Both the position numbers and the translations under genes were made by a program. From Acidobacteriota bacterium (GTDB lineage Bacteria; Acidobacteriota; Terriglobia; Acidiferrales; UBA7541): DNA of 32,837 nucleotides. The DNA is taken from positions 1 through 32,837 of the forward strand of contig JAKBLM010000048.1 in NCBI GenBank assembly GCA_021832085.1. The letters run 5' to 3'. Position 1 is the stretch's first letter, and every line of letters begins with the position of its first letter. Under the pieces are notes generated by a model that was not told where the DNA came from, searched no databases, and saw only the letters and a list, made by a program, of their open reading frames with translations. Positions 6,712 through 14,323 of this stretch are shown here, one piece after another.

Positions 6712-7635
6712 TCACTCGAAACCGACGTCGCTAGGCGAGTTGTGCTTCGAAGACTCCGGGCAGGCCCGGAAATCGAGGACCACGTCAACTTTGTGCGTTT
6801 TCGGGTTGGGATAGATCTGGTCGTCGGACGGCGAAAGGCCGGGAAGCAGAAGGAGCTTTTCTCTGCGGTAGAAATTCACCACCTCACCCCAGTTGAAAAT
6901 CGCGCCCGGGCTGAGCTTCGACGTCAGCAGCGGTTTCAAGTTCGGATCCAGGCCGAGAATCTGCAATCGCCCAACACGGTATTGCTTTCCCTGGTCCAAA
7001 AGGACGAAGAACGAGACGCGGTCGAGCGCGGTATCGATATGGAAGCCCGAGACAGCCGCAGCTTTGATGTATCCGTTGGTTGCATAAAAGTGCCGAATCG
7101 CGCGGAGGCCCTCGCTTACCTTTCCGGCGTCGAGGATTTGGCCGGGGTGGATGGGCATCAGGTCGCGCAACCGCTGATGCGAGAAGGCCAGCTTCTGGCC
7201 GGGATTCGCATCGAGCACGCGGACCACGCCTACGCGGTATTGCGGGCCCGGATCGACGGAAATGCGGAGGGAGAAATGGCGTGCCGTGGCGCTTGAGCTC
7301 ACCGCCTGCGTCTTGACGTCGACCACGGCCTGGAAATAGCCGTCATTTGTCCAGGCCGAACGGACCGTATGCCACACGCGAGGAAGCCACTGGGGCCCTC
7401 CCGGTTTCGCCCGCTTTCTCAAAAGCGCCACCAATCGGCTGCGGCTGGTTTCCAAAGGAAATGAGACGCCGGGGAATGTCACCGAATCGAGGAAAACCGG
7501 GCGGTGGCGTTTTGCCACCACATGCTCGCCGCAGCGCTTCGGGAACCGCAATGCCTGCGCATGGATCGAGCCACACAGGATCAGGCTGCCTGCGGCAGCC
7601 GCAAGCATGGCCGAGAGCAACCCCCCACGCGACAT
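6712..7635 (-). CDS. Secreted POTRA-domain protein (no beta-barrel)
   Basis: The product of about 307 residues starts at ATG 7635 with a signal peptide (MSRGG, hydrophobic 6-21, cleavage near SIHAQA at 26-28). The rest reads as three POTRA-like units: about 48-132, 133-218 and 219-290. The second is clearest, with YRVGVVRVLDANP, a PGQILDAGKVSEGLRAIRHFYATNGYIKA helical segment, and a closing beta strand before QYRVGRLQILG starts the next. POTRA domains in BamA/TamA/FhaC bind partner proteins in the periplasm, but there the C-terminus is a membrane barrel of 300 or more residues, which is absent here. An upstream in-frame extension exists but overlaps the mutY region and lacks a signal peptide, so I rejected it. 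A periplasmic scaffold role is inference. Confidence 0.8.
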   Translation of the reverse strand: MSRGGLLSAMLAAAAGSLILCGSIHAQALRFPKRCGEHVVAKRHRPVFLDSVTFPGVSFPLETSRSRLVALLRKRAKPGGPQWLPRVWHTVRSAWTNDGYFQAVVDVKTQAVSSSATARHFSLRISVDPGPQYRVGVVRVLDANPGQKLAFSHQRLRDLMPIHPGQILDAGKVSEGLRAIRHFYATNGYIKAAAVSGFHIDTALDRVSFFVLLDQGKQYRVGRLQILGLDPNLKPLLTSKLSPGAIFNWGEVVNFYRREKLLLLPGLSPSDDQIYPNPKTHKVDVVLDFRACPESSKHNSPSDVGFE

Positions 7636-7776
7636 CGTTCCGAAAATATACGTCCGCGCGGGGCAACGGACAAGACCCTTCAAACGGCGCTTTCGGCCCT
7701 CGCGCAGGCAAGTGCTACGGCGGTCGCGACGGCGCCGGTTCTCTCCCATCGCCAAGCTTGCCGCCGGCCTTGCACT

Positions 7777-8913
7777 GTGGTCGAATGGCGCGTCGTGGCG
7801 CGGCAAACGACCGATTCCCTGGCGGAGTTTCAGCGGCAACTGCTCGACTGGTTCGGCGCCCACCGGCGCGATCTGCCCTGGCGGCGCACGCGCAACCCCT
7901 ACCGCGTCTGGATTTCCGAAATCATGCTCCAGCAGACGCGCACCGCCGCCGTGCTTCCTTACTATCGCCGTTTCCTGCGGGCGTTCCCTTCGGTCGCCGC
8001 GCTTGCCCGCGCCCGCGGCGAAGCGGTGTTGGGCGGCTGGGCAGGCCTCGGCTATTACAGCCGGGCACGAAACCTGCATCGTGCAGCGAAGATCATCGTT
8101 CGCGACCACTCCGGCCGCTTTCCCAGCACGCTCGATGCCGCGCTCGCGCTGCCCGGCGTGGGCAACTACACGGCGCGCGCCGTGCTTAGTATCGCCTACG
8201 GCTCACCGCTCGCCGTGCTCGACGGCAACGTGGCCCGCGTGATCGCGCGCCGCGAGGCGATCGAGGGCGACCTGCGCGCGCCGGGACAGTGGAAGCGTCT
8301 TCAGGCCATCGCCGACCGCTGGCTCTCCGGCCGCGCGCCGGGCGATTGGAACCAGGCAATGATGGAGCTGGGCGCCACCGTCTGCACGCCGCGCCGGCCA
8401 CGCTGCGGCGCATGCCCGGTGCGCAAAGGCTGCCGCGCTTTTCGGCTCGGCATGGCCGAGCGCCTGCCTGAGCGGCGCAAGAAGCTCGCGCCGGTTCGCC
8501 TGCGCATTGCCGTTGCCGTCTTGCTTGACGAGCGCGGCCGCACCTTGCTGCTCCGGTCCGAGGCGCCGCAGGCTTCTCGCGTTGCCGATTCCCCCGGAGA
8601 CCTCGCCACCCTCTTTTCCCGAATGTGGCATTTCCCCGCAGTGGCTTCGGCAGGCGATGCGCGCGCCGAGCTTTCCAGCCATCTTGCCGGCGAATTCGGG
8701 CTCGATGGCGGCCAATGGCAGCCTCTCGCGAAGCTCCGGCACACGGTCACGTTTCGCGAAATCACGATCGAGCCGTGGCTTGTTTTGGCCGATTCCCTGC
8801 CGACGGCCGCTCGCGGGCGGGTTGTGGCGCTCGACCGCGTGCCGCGCATGGCCGTCTCGAGCGCGTCGCGAAAAATCGCCGCGGCAGCGCTCAATTCGCT
8901 GCGGGGCAAATAG
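7777..8913 (+). CDS. mutY: Adenine DNA glycosylase MutY
   Basis: MutY removes adenine mispaired with 8-oxoguanine. The product of about 378 residues has the HhH-GPD fold: WISEIMLQQTR holds the catalytic Glu, the helix-hairpin-helix reads LPGVGNYTARAV, and LDGNVARVI carries the catalytic Asp. The [4Fe-4S] ligands are C-x6-C-x2-C-x5-C (CTPRRPRCGACPVRKGC). A C-terminal NUDIX-like domain (from about residue 235) recognises 8-oxoG, as usual. The start is uncertain: GTG at 7777 or 7795 fits the family's N-terminus, while the frame stays open back to 7504 across the divergent POTRA gene without family similarity. It is convergent with the DUF4382 gene, with only 6 nt between their stop codons. Confidence 0.93.
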   Translation: MVEWRVVARQTTDSLAEFQRQLLDWFGAHRRDLPWRRTRNPYRVWISEIMLQQTRTAAVLPYYRRFLRAFPSVAALARARGEAVLGGWAGLGYYSRARNLHRAAKIIVRDHSGRFPSTLDAALALPGVGNYTARAVLSIAYGSPLAVLDGNVARVIARREAIEGDLRAPGQWKRLQAIADRWLSGRAPGDWNQAMMELGATVCTPRRPRCGACPVRKGCRAFRLGMAERLPERRKKLAPVRLRIAVAVLLDERGRTLLLRSEAPQASRVADSPGDLATLFSRMWHFPAVASAGDARAELSSHLAGEFGLDGGQWQPLAKLRHTVTFREITIEPWLVLADSLPTAARGRVVALDRVPRMAVSSASRKIAAAALNSLRGK

Positions 8914-8919
8914 CCGGAA

Positions 8920-10299
8920 TCAGGCCGCGTCGCAGGTGGAAATCGTGAGGATGGGCGCCGAAGCGGTGCCGCCGGGAGTCACGCGCACGGGCGAGGGGGT
9001 CGTCTTCGTCGACCGGCAACCTTGCGCCTCCACGGTGAAGGCCGGCGGCGCGGCGCTAGGCAAGAAATGCGTCCCCGAGGCTGAAAATACGCCGATGCGC
9101 GGACTTGCCGCCGGCAGCGTGAAGGAATAAGGGATCGCGCTCGGACCGGCAACCATCAACGTGCCCGCTGGGCTATGCGGCAGCGGAATGGTGAAGGTGA
9201 GCGCACGCGCGCCAGACCCGGCGCGCGCGAGCGCCGAGACACGCACTTGACCGAACCCGCGTCTCTTGCCGGCGAGCAGCGAAACCTGGCCCACCACCGT
9301 CGCCGGCTCGGCGCTCACCGTACCGGACCGAACCAGTGGAATGTCGCCCGTCGCGACGCCCGCCGGCACGCCAAGTAGGAGCGCCGGCACGTAAGCAACC
9401 CGTTCGCTGCTCACGGCGACCACCGCGAGGTCGTATTCGCCATCGGGCACCGGGCACAGGGTGAAGTTGCCATCGTCATCGGGCGTGGCCGCCATGACGA
9501 TGCGATCGATGCCGCCCTCGCCGCGTTGCTCGAGGGCAATGATGGCGCGGCCCTCGATAGCCTCGCCGGTGGCGCCATCAATCACGCGACCGCTGATTGT
9601 CGACGCGCGGTCGAGCACACCTGCGCGGGCCGCAGGCACAAAGGAGTAGCTGCCCGGTTTTTCCGATTCGACCCGCGAAACCACCGAATCGCAGCCGTCG
9701 AGGCTGATATTGACCTGCGTCGTCCCGCTCGGCGAAATCGTGAACTGGCGGCCCGGGATTGCGCCGGGGCCGATATCGAACGAATCGCCGGACGGCAGAT
9801 CGAGCGGCAGCACCGCTCCGTTGCGCGTCACCACGCAGTTGGCCGTCGGCTTGGCTGCGCCACGGCAACGATTTTCACCGGCAATCGAAGAGAAGTCGCC
9901 CGCGGCGCCAAGCAACGAGACGCGGAGCATGCGATAGTCACCCGCCGGGGCAATCCCATGGCCCAGCATCGCGAGCCGACAGCGCTCGTCGGTCTTGCCA
10001 AGCAGGTCGACCTGCACCGGCCGTTCGCGGAGAAGCGGCGCCAAATCCACAAAGCCCGCCGCGCCTTCGGAGACCGAGGGGTTGGGACCGGCCGCGACGC
10101 CCGCAATGGTGATAAAGATGTGCGCGTAAGGCCCATCGGGAGCGGCGCAGGTTGCCGGATCGCTGATGCTGACGACTACATGACCGCCGGGCGGCGCTTG
10201 GGCGGAAGGAGTGGACGGCGGCTCGGGACTGCAAGAGGCGCAAGCGATCGCAGCCAACACGGCGACCGAAGCGAGGATGGCCGACAAGAAGCGTTGCAC
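8920..10299 (-). CDS. DUF4382 lipoprotein with carboxypeptidase-regulatory-like domain
   Basis: The 459-residue product begins with a lipoprotein-type signal: a basic start, a hydrophobic run (5-18) and cysteines at 20 and 23 (AAIACASC) as candidate lipidation sites. Residues of about 40-205 (VVVSISDPATC, AHIFITIAGV, RMLRVSLLGAAG) resemble DUF4382, an extracytoplasmic beta-rich domain. Residues of about 236-320 (STISGRVIDGATGEAIEGR, DGNFTLCPVPDGEYDLAVV) form a carboxypeptidase-regulatory-like beta-sandwich. The remainder is beta-rich and unassigned. It is probably a surface or periplasmic anchored protein of unknown function, and no operon partner is visible. Confidence 0.75.
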   Translation of the reverse strand: MQRFLSAILASVAVLAAIACASCSPEPPSTPSAQAPPGGHVVVSISDPATCAAPDGPYAHIFITIAGVAAGPNPSVSEGAAGFVDLAPLLRERPVQVDLLGKTDERCRLAMLGHGIAPAGDYRMLRVSLLGAAGDFSSIAGENRCRGAAKPTANCVVTRNGAVLPLDLPSGDSFDIGPGAIPGRQFTISPSGTTQVNISLDGCDSVVSRVESEKPGSYSFVPAARAGVLDRASTISGRVIDGATGEAIEGRAIIALEQRGEGGIDRIVMAATPDDDGNFTLCPVPDGEYDLAVVAVSSERVAYVPALLLGVPAGVATGDIPLVRSGTVSAEPATVVGQVSLLAGKRRGFGQVRVSALARAGSGARALTFTIPLPHSPAGTLMVAGPSAIPYSFTLPAASPRIGVFSASGTHFLPSAAPPAFTVEAQGCRSTKTTPSPVRVTPGGTASAPILTISTCDAA

Positions 10300-10704
10300 G
10301 ACGCCACCACCCGGGAAAGCTGGACACTCCCTCTAGTTTCGATCTTCTCACCGGACGGCCGGCGCTACAAGCGCGGCCGGACGCGCCATACCGGCTGCTA
10401 TACTACTGTAGTGCGTCGCAGATGTCGTTACGCGTAGCCCGGTCTTCAGGGCGGCATGTGCCGAGCTAAAGCTCGGCGCTACACCAGATTTGAAGACGAT
10501 GGTTGCCGCAGAACAAGACGACATTTGTTTGACGGACTGCACTAGACGCTGCGGCAATCCCCGCCAGGCCGAGGCTCCGGGCCTCCGCTCCGACGGAAAG
10601 CTGCCGGGAGCGTGTCCTGGATCTTGGAAATTGGACTGCCGGGATTTTGCAACGATTCGAGATTGAGAGTCGCGGCCAGGCCGTGCTCGCTTACGCCGAT
10701 TCCG
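10300..10704. other. Intergenic region with one TAAA-loop repeat
   Basis: These 405 nt lie between the divergent DUF4382 gene and rimO. The region contains a TAAA-loop hairpin (10460-10477) and presumably the promoter of the nine-gene operon, for which I cannot point to a convincing -35/-10 pair. The rimO frame stays open upstream to 10612 but lacks family similarity before 10705. Confidence 0.5.
10460..10477. repeat. TAAA-loop hairpin repeat, copy D
   Basis: GCCGAGC-TAAA-GCTCGGC is a perfect 7-bp stem with loop TAAA, followed by GCTACACCAGATT. The downstream sequence matches that of copy A (1838-1855) except for one base, while the stem differs by a compensated pair. Confidence 0.85.
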
Positions 10705-12114
10705 ATGCCAAAAGTGGGATTGATCAGCCTCGGGTGCCCGAAGAACCTCGTCGATAGCGAGGTCATGCTCGGCCATTTGCGCGCCGACGGCTACGAAATC
10801 ACGCCTCGCGCCGAAGAGGCCGACGTCCTCGTCGTGAACACCTGCAGCTTCATCGCCCCGGCGCAGGAGGAGTCAGTCGCAACGATCCTCGAAATGGCGG
10901 AACTGAAGAAGACTGGCCGCGCACGCCGGCTGATCGTCGCCGGCTGCCTGGTGGAGCGCTATCGCGACGAAATTCGCCGGCAGATTCCCGAGGTGGACGC
11001 GGTCATTGGCACGGGGGAAGTGGAAAGCATTCTCCAGGCCGTCCGCGGGGAGCTGGAGCCAGCGCCGGAAGGCACCAGCCGGCTGCCCGAGTTTCTCTAT
11101 CACGACCGCACGCCGCGCCTGCTCGCCACGCCGCGCCACACGGCCTACGTGAAGATCAACGAGGGCTGCGACCACCCCTGCTCGTTTTGCATTATTCCGC
11201 AGCTGCGCGGGCGTTTTCGCAGCCGCCGGCCGGAATCGGTTGTTCGCGAAGCGCGGTCGCTCGCGCGCGCCGGGGTGCGCGAACTGACCCTGATCGGCCA
11301 GGATACCACCGCCTACGGCGCCGACCTGGGCGTTGCCGACGGTTTGCCGGGCCTGCTCGAACGGCTGGCCGAAATCGACGAAGTCGCCTGGATCCGTTTC
11401 CTCTACTGCTATCCCAATCGCGTCACGGCACGCCTGCTCGAAACCATCGCGGCGAACGAGAAGCTCGTTCGCTACCTGGACATGCCGCTCCAGCACGCCA
11501 GCCGCAACGTTCTCGCGCGTATGAAGCGCGGCTCTCACGGCGGCGCATTCCTGAAACTGGTCGACCGCATCCGGCGCATCATTCCCGGCGTCGCGCTCCG
11601 CACCACCTTCATCGTCGGCTTCCCCGGAGAGACCGAAGCGGATTTCCGCGAGCTTTGCGATTTCGTGCGCGCGGCCGAGTTCGACTGGATGGGCGTTTTC
11701 GCCTACTCCGACGAGGAAACCGCCGCGAGCCACGCCCTGGATGGCAAAGTCGATCCCGAAACGATCGAACGCCGCCGCCGGACGCTGATGGCGCTGCAGC
11801 GCAAGATCAGCGCGCGCCGACTCCGCGCCCGCGCCGGCCAGCAAGCGACGGTGCTCGTCGAGGGGCCCTCGCACGACACGGAATGGCTCTGGGAAGGACG
11901 CGTGGAGGGAATGGCGCCCGATATCGACGGCAAGGTCTACCTGACGGAATTTCCCGAAAACGAAGAGCCGCAACCGGGCCGGCTGGCGCGCGTTCGCATT
12001 TTGCGCGCCACCGATTACGACCTGGTTGCCCGCGTCGAAGAGCTGCTCGACGCGCCGCCCCCCGCCGCGCCCGAGCCGATCGCGATGGGCAGCGCGCTGC
12101 GCGTGTTAGGCTAG
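10705..12114 (+). CDS. rimO: Ribosomal protein S12 methylthiotransferase RimO
   Basis: This radical-SAM enzyme adds a methylthio group to the conserved Asp of ribosomal protein S12. The 469-residue protein has the N-terminal MTTase domain with cluster cysteines C11 (SLGCPKNLVDSE), C47 (NTCSFI) and C81 (AGCLVERY). The radical-SAM motif is C155-x3-C159-x2-C162 (GCDHPCSFCIIPQLRG), and a C-terminal TRAM domain (from about 385) is present. CPKNLVDSE and the LPQLRGR-like region favour RimO over MiaB. The ATG at 10705 was chosen because the family begins just before this motif. It is the first gene of a nine-gene run; yacG follows after 13 nt. Confidence 0.95.
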   Translation: MPKVGLISLGCPKNLVDSEVMLGHLRADGYEITPRAEEADVLVVNTCSFIAPAQEESVATILEMAELKKTGRARRLIVAGCLVERYRDEIRRQIPEVDAVIGTGEVESILQAVRGELEPAPEGTSRLPEFLYHDRTPRLLATPRHTAYVKINEGCDHPCSFCIIPQLRGRFRSRRPESVVREARSLARAGVRELTLIGQDTTAYGADLGVADGLPGLLERLAEIDEVAWIRFLYCYPNRVTARLLETIAANEKLVRYLDMPLQHASRNVLARMKRGSHGGAFLKLVDRIRRIIPGVALRTTFIVGFPGETEADFRELCDFVRAAEFDWMGVFAYSDEETAASHALDGKVDPETIERRRRTLMALQRKISARRLRARAGQQATVLVEGPSHDTEWLWEGRVEGMAPDIDGKVYLTEFPENEEPQPGRLARVRILRATDYDLVARVEELLDAPPPAAPEPIAMGSALRVLG

Positions 12115-12127
12115 ACGGCTGTCGGCG

Positions 12128-12325
12128 ATGCGCTGGCGCTGCCCCATCTGCCGCAGACCGACCGATTCGACGACCGATCGCCAGTTTCCTTTTTGCAGCG
12201 AGCGTTGCCGGATGGCCGATCTGGGAGCGTGGGCGAGCGGGGAATACGTAATCTCGGAGCCGGCCACCGATCTCGACGATTCGCCGGACTTTCCCACAGC
12301 GGGAGACGATGAAGACGAACACTGA
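12128..12325 (+). CDS. yacG: Zinc-finger protein YacG (DNA gyrase inhibitor family)
   Basis: This protein of 65 residues has the YacG zinc-binding pattern C5-x2-C8 (CPIC) and C23-x3-C27 (FCSERC), followed by the typical MADLGAWASGEY motif and an acidic tail. In E. coli YacG binds GyrB and inhibits gyrase; that role here is taken from the family. Its last 17 nt overlap pgpA in another frame, which suggests coupled translation. Confidence 0.92.
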   Translation: MRWRCPICRRPTDSTTDRQFPFCSERCRMADLGAWASGEYVISEPATDLDDSPDFPTAGDDEDEH

Positions 12326-12842
12326 AAACAGTTCCGCCAAGCCCCGGTTTGCCGTGGCGCTGGCCACGGTCTTCGGCACGGGCCGACTGCCGCTGGTGCC
12401 AGGCACGTTCGGCGCGGTGGTAGGCGTCGGCATCGGCTGCCTGATGGCCTGGGCCACCGGCGCGCTCGCGGCCGGCGGACGGGTCTCGCCCCGTTTCCTC
12501 GGAATCTATCTGGCGGTCAACGTGGTGATAGCTTTGGCCGGCGTCTGGGCGGCCTCGCTGACCTCCGACTTTCTGCGGCACAAGGATCCCCCGTCGGTAG
12601 TTATCGACGAGGTTTCGGGGCAATTGATCGCCTTTGCCGGATTCCTCGGCGGCCTCGCGGGGCTCAACTGGAAATCTTTGGTACTGGGTTTTATACTTTT
12701 TCGCGGTTTCGATGTTTTGAAGCCCTTTCCCGCCCGACGCGCCGAATGGCTGCCGGGGGGCTGGGGCGTGATGGCCGACGACTGGTTCGCCGGGGCCTAT
12801 GCGGCCATCGCGTTGTGGTTGACACACAGATACCTGCTCTGA
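12309..12842 (+). CDS. pgpA: Phosphatidylglycerophosphatase A
   Basis: This membrane enzyme dephosphorylates phosphatidylglycerol phosphate to phosphatidylglycerol. The 177-residue length is normal. Family motifs include GTGRLPLVPGTFGA (about 23-36), VVIDEVSGQLIAF (about 97-109, with the acidic catalytic residues), FRGFDVLKPFPA and GWGVMADDWFAG near the C-terminus. Four hydrophobic segments are visible. It lies in the same operon as plsY and gpsA, so three steps of phospholipid synthesis are co-transcribed. It ends in TGA at 12840, and the next gene continues in the same frame. Confidence 0.93.
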   Translation: MKTNTENSSAKPRFAVALATVFGTGRLPLVPGTFGAVVGVGIGCLMAWATGALAAGGRVSPRFLGIYLAVNVVIALAGVWAASLTSDFLRHKDPPSVVIDEVSGQLIAFAGFLGGLAGLNWKSLVLGFILFRGFDVLKPFPARRAEWLPGGWGVMADDWFAGAYAAIALWLTHRYLL

Positions 12843-12857
12843 GCCGGGGAAAAACGC

Positions 12858-13880
12858 TTGCACAAGCGACAAGGCGAACCACAGATCGATAATGTCTCGC
12901 CCGGTGCGGCGATCCCTGGAGGCGACATCTTCATCCGCGGAAGCGGGTTCCAGGCGAGCAATGGAACGCGCCCGGTGGTGCGCTTCGGCGAAACCGAAGG
13001 CAGCCTGCTGCTCTGGAGCGAAAACCTGCTGGTCGCGCGCGTTCCGGAAGGCGCCGGTTCCGACCTGATGGTCGAAACCGTCGGCGGTGGCACCGCTTCC
13101 TTCCCCCTGGCGCTCGGCCGGCTGGTGGCCGAAAATCTGCACCCCGTGGCCAATCCAGCGGTCGACGAGGAAGGCAATATCTACGTTACCTTCAGCGGCC
13201 AGCGCGGGCAGAAGGTTCCCGTTTCCCTGTACAAGATCGCTCCCGATTACACCGTCAAGCCGCTTGCGGCCCAGTTGATGAATCCCACGGGCCTGGCGAT
13301 CGACCGCACCGGGGCGCTTTTCGTCAGTTGCCGGAACGACGGCACGATCCATCGACTCGGGCCGGAAGGCCGCTTCCAGAAATGGGTCGAGGGCATGGGC
13401 ATCGCCACCGGACTCGCCTTCGATCACGAGGGCAATCTCTACGTTGGCGACCGCAGCGGCACGATTTTCAAGATTTCGCCGCAGCGCGAGATCCTGGTCT
13501 TCGCCACGCTCGAGCCTTCGATTTCCGCCTATCACCTGGCTTTCAGTCCCGAGGGCACGCTGTTCGTGAGCGGCCCGACGACTTCCAGCTACGATCGCGT
13601 ATACCGGATCACCCACGCCGGCGAGGTGAACGTTTTCTTCCGCGGGCTCGGACGGCCGCAGGGCATGGCTTTCGATCAATCGGGCAATCTGCTGATCGCG
13701 GCTTCGCTTGGCGGCCGGCGCGGCATCGTGCGGATCACGCCGCAGGCGGAAGCGGAACTCGTGCTTAGCGGCACGGGTCTGGTGGGGCTGGCGCTGCTTT
13801 CGCGGCGCGCCCTGCTCGCCACCAGCAACGCGCTTTTTGCCGTCGACTGGGACGTGGTCGGGCTGCCGCTCGGCGGCTGA
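12858..13880 (+). CDS. IPT/TIG plus NHL beta-propeller protein, no signal peptide
   Basis: This 340-residue product has a TIG/IPT-type Ig-like domain at about 8-90 (IDNVSPGAAIPGGDIFIRGSGF) followed by propeller repeats of the NHL/SMP-30 kind: NPAVDEEGNIYVTF, NPTGLAIDRTGALFVS, ATGLAFDHEGNLYVGD, AFSPEGTLFVSG and GMAFDQSGNLLIAA. The only plausible start ahead of the TIG domain is TTG at 12858, with a weak GGGGA upstream; no ATG or GTG occurs between the pgpA stop and the domain. It is in the same frame as pgpA, separated by one TGA and five codons. No signal peptide is present, although such proteins are often extracytoplasmic. The function is unknown. Confidence 0.8.
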   Translation: MHKRQGEPQIDNVSPGAAIPGGDIFIRGSGFQASNGTRPVVRFGETEGSLLLWSENLLVARVPEGAGSDLMVETVGGGTASFPLALGRLVAENLHPVANPAVDEEGNIYVTFSGQRGQKVPVSLYKIAPDYTVKPLAAQLMNPTGLAIDRTGALFVSCRNDGTIHRLGPEGRFQKWVEGMGIATGLAFDHEGNLYVGDRSGTIFKISPQREILVFATLEPSISAYHLAFSPEGTLFVSGPTTSSYDRVYRITHAGEVNVFFRGLGRPQGMAFDQSGNLLIAASLGGRRGIVRITPQAEAELVLSGTGLVGLALLSRRALLATSNALFAVDWDVVGLPLGG

Positions 13881-13887
13881 GTTTCCC

Positions 13888-14301
13888 ATGCCGGAAAAAA
13901 TCGAGAAGAGCGACCGCGAGTGGCGGGACCAGCTCCGTCCCGAGGAATATGCCGTTACCCGCCGGAAAGCGACTGAACCAGCCTTTACCGGCCGCTACTG
14001 GGATTGCCACGCCGACGGCGTATACCATTGCGTCTGCTGCGGCGCGCCGCTGTTCAGCTCGGAGACGAAGTTCGATTCCGGAACCGGCTGGCCCAGCTTC
14101 TGGGCGCCGCTCGAAGCTTCCGCTTTGGCCCTCGAAGAGGACAACTCGCACGGCATGCGCCGGGTGGAAGTAAAATGCGCTCGCTGCGACGCGCATCTGG
14201 GGCACCTGTTCCCGGACGGGCCGCCGCCGACGGGCATGCGCTTCTGCCTCAATTCCGCCGCTTTGCGGCTGGTGGAACCGGCTGAGAATCCTGGCGCCTG
14301 A
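13888..14301 (+). CDS. msrB: Peptide-methionine (R)-S-oxide reductase MsrB
   Basis: MsrB repairs methionine-R-sulfoxide in proteins. The 137-residue protein has all four structural zinc cysteines (C48, C51, C97, C100), the substrate-site GTGWPSFW motif (about 65-72), HLGHLF, and catalytic C120 in RFCLNSAAL. The ATG at 13888 lies 7 nt after the preceding stop; upstream open sequence is a shadow of the NHL gene. A likely housekeeping repair gene within the operon. Confidence 0.96.
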   Translation: MPEKIEKSDREWRDQLRPEEYAVTRRKATEPAFTGRYWDCHADGVYHCVCCGAPLFSSETKFDSGTGWPSFWAPLEASALALEEDNSHGMRRVEVKCARCDAHLGHLFPDGPPPTGMRFCLNSAALRLVEPAENPGA

Positions 14302-14323
14302 CCGCGCACGGATCAAAATCTGG

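Noticed and set aside
7504..7776. N-terminal extension of mutY
   Set aside because: It overlaps the divergent POTRA gene on the other strand and has no similarity to MutY; the family N-terminus fits a start near 7777-7795.
7636..8109. N-terminal extension of the POTRA protein on the minus strand
   Set aside because: It is antisense to mutY and would bury the clear signal peptide that starts at 7635.
10402..10412. ACTAC-T-GTAGT, resembling a BlaI/MecI-type operator
   Set aside because: The half-site spacing is short and odd (1 nt), there is no blaI-like gene nearby, and a chance match is likely.
12111..13889. 592-residue minus-strand open frame
   Set aside because: It is a shadow of yacG, pgpA and the NHL gene, with no recognisable family and no ribosome-binding site.
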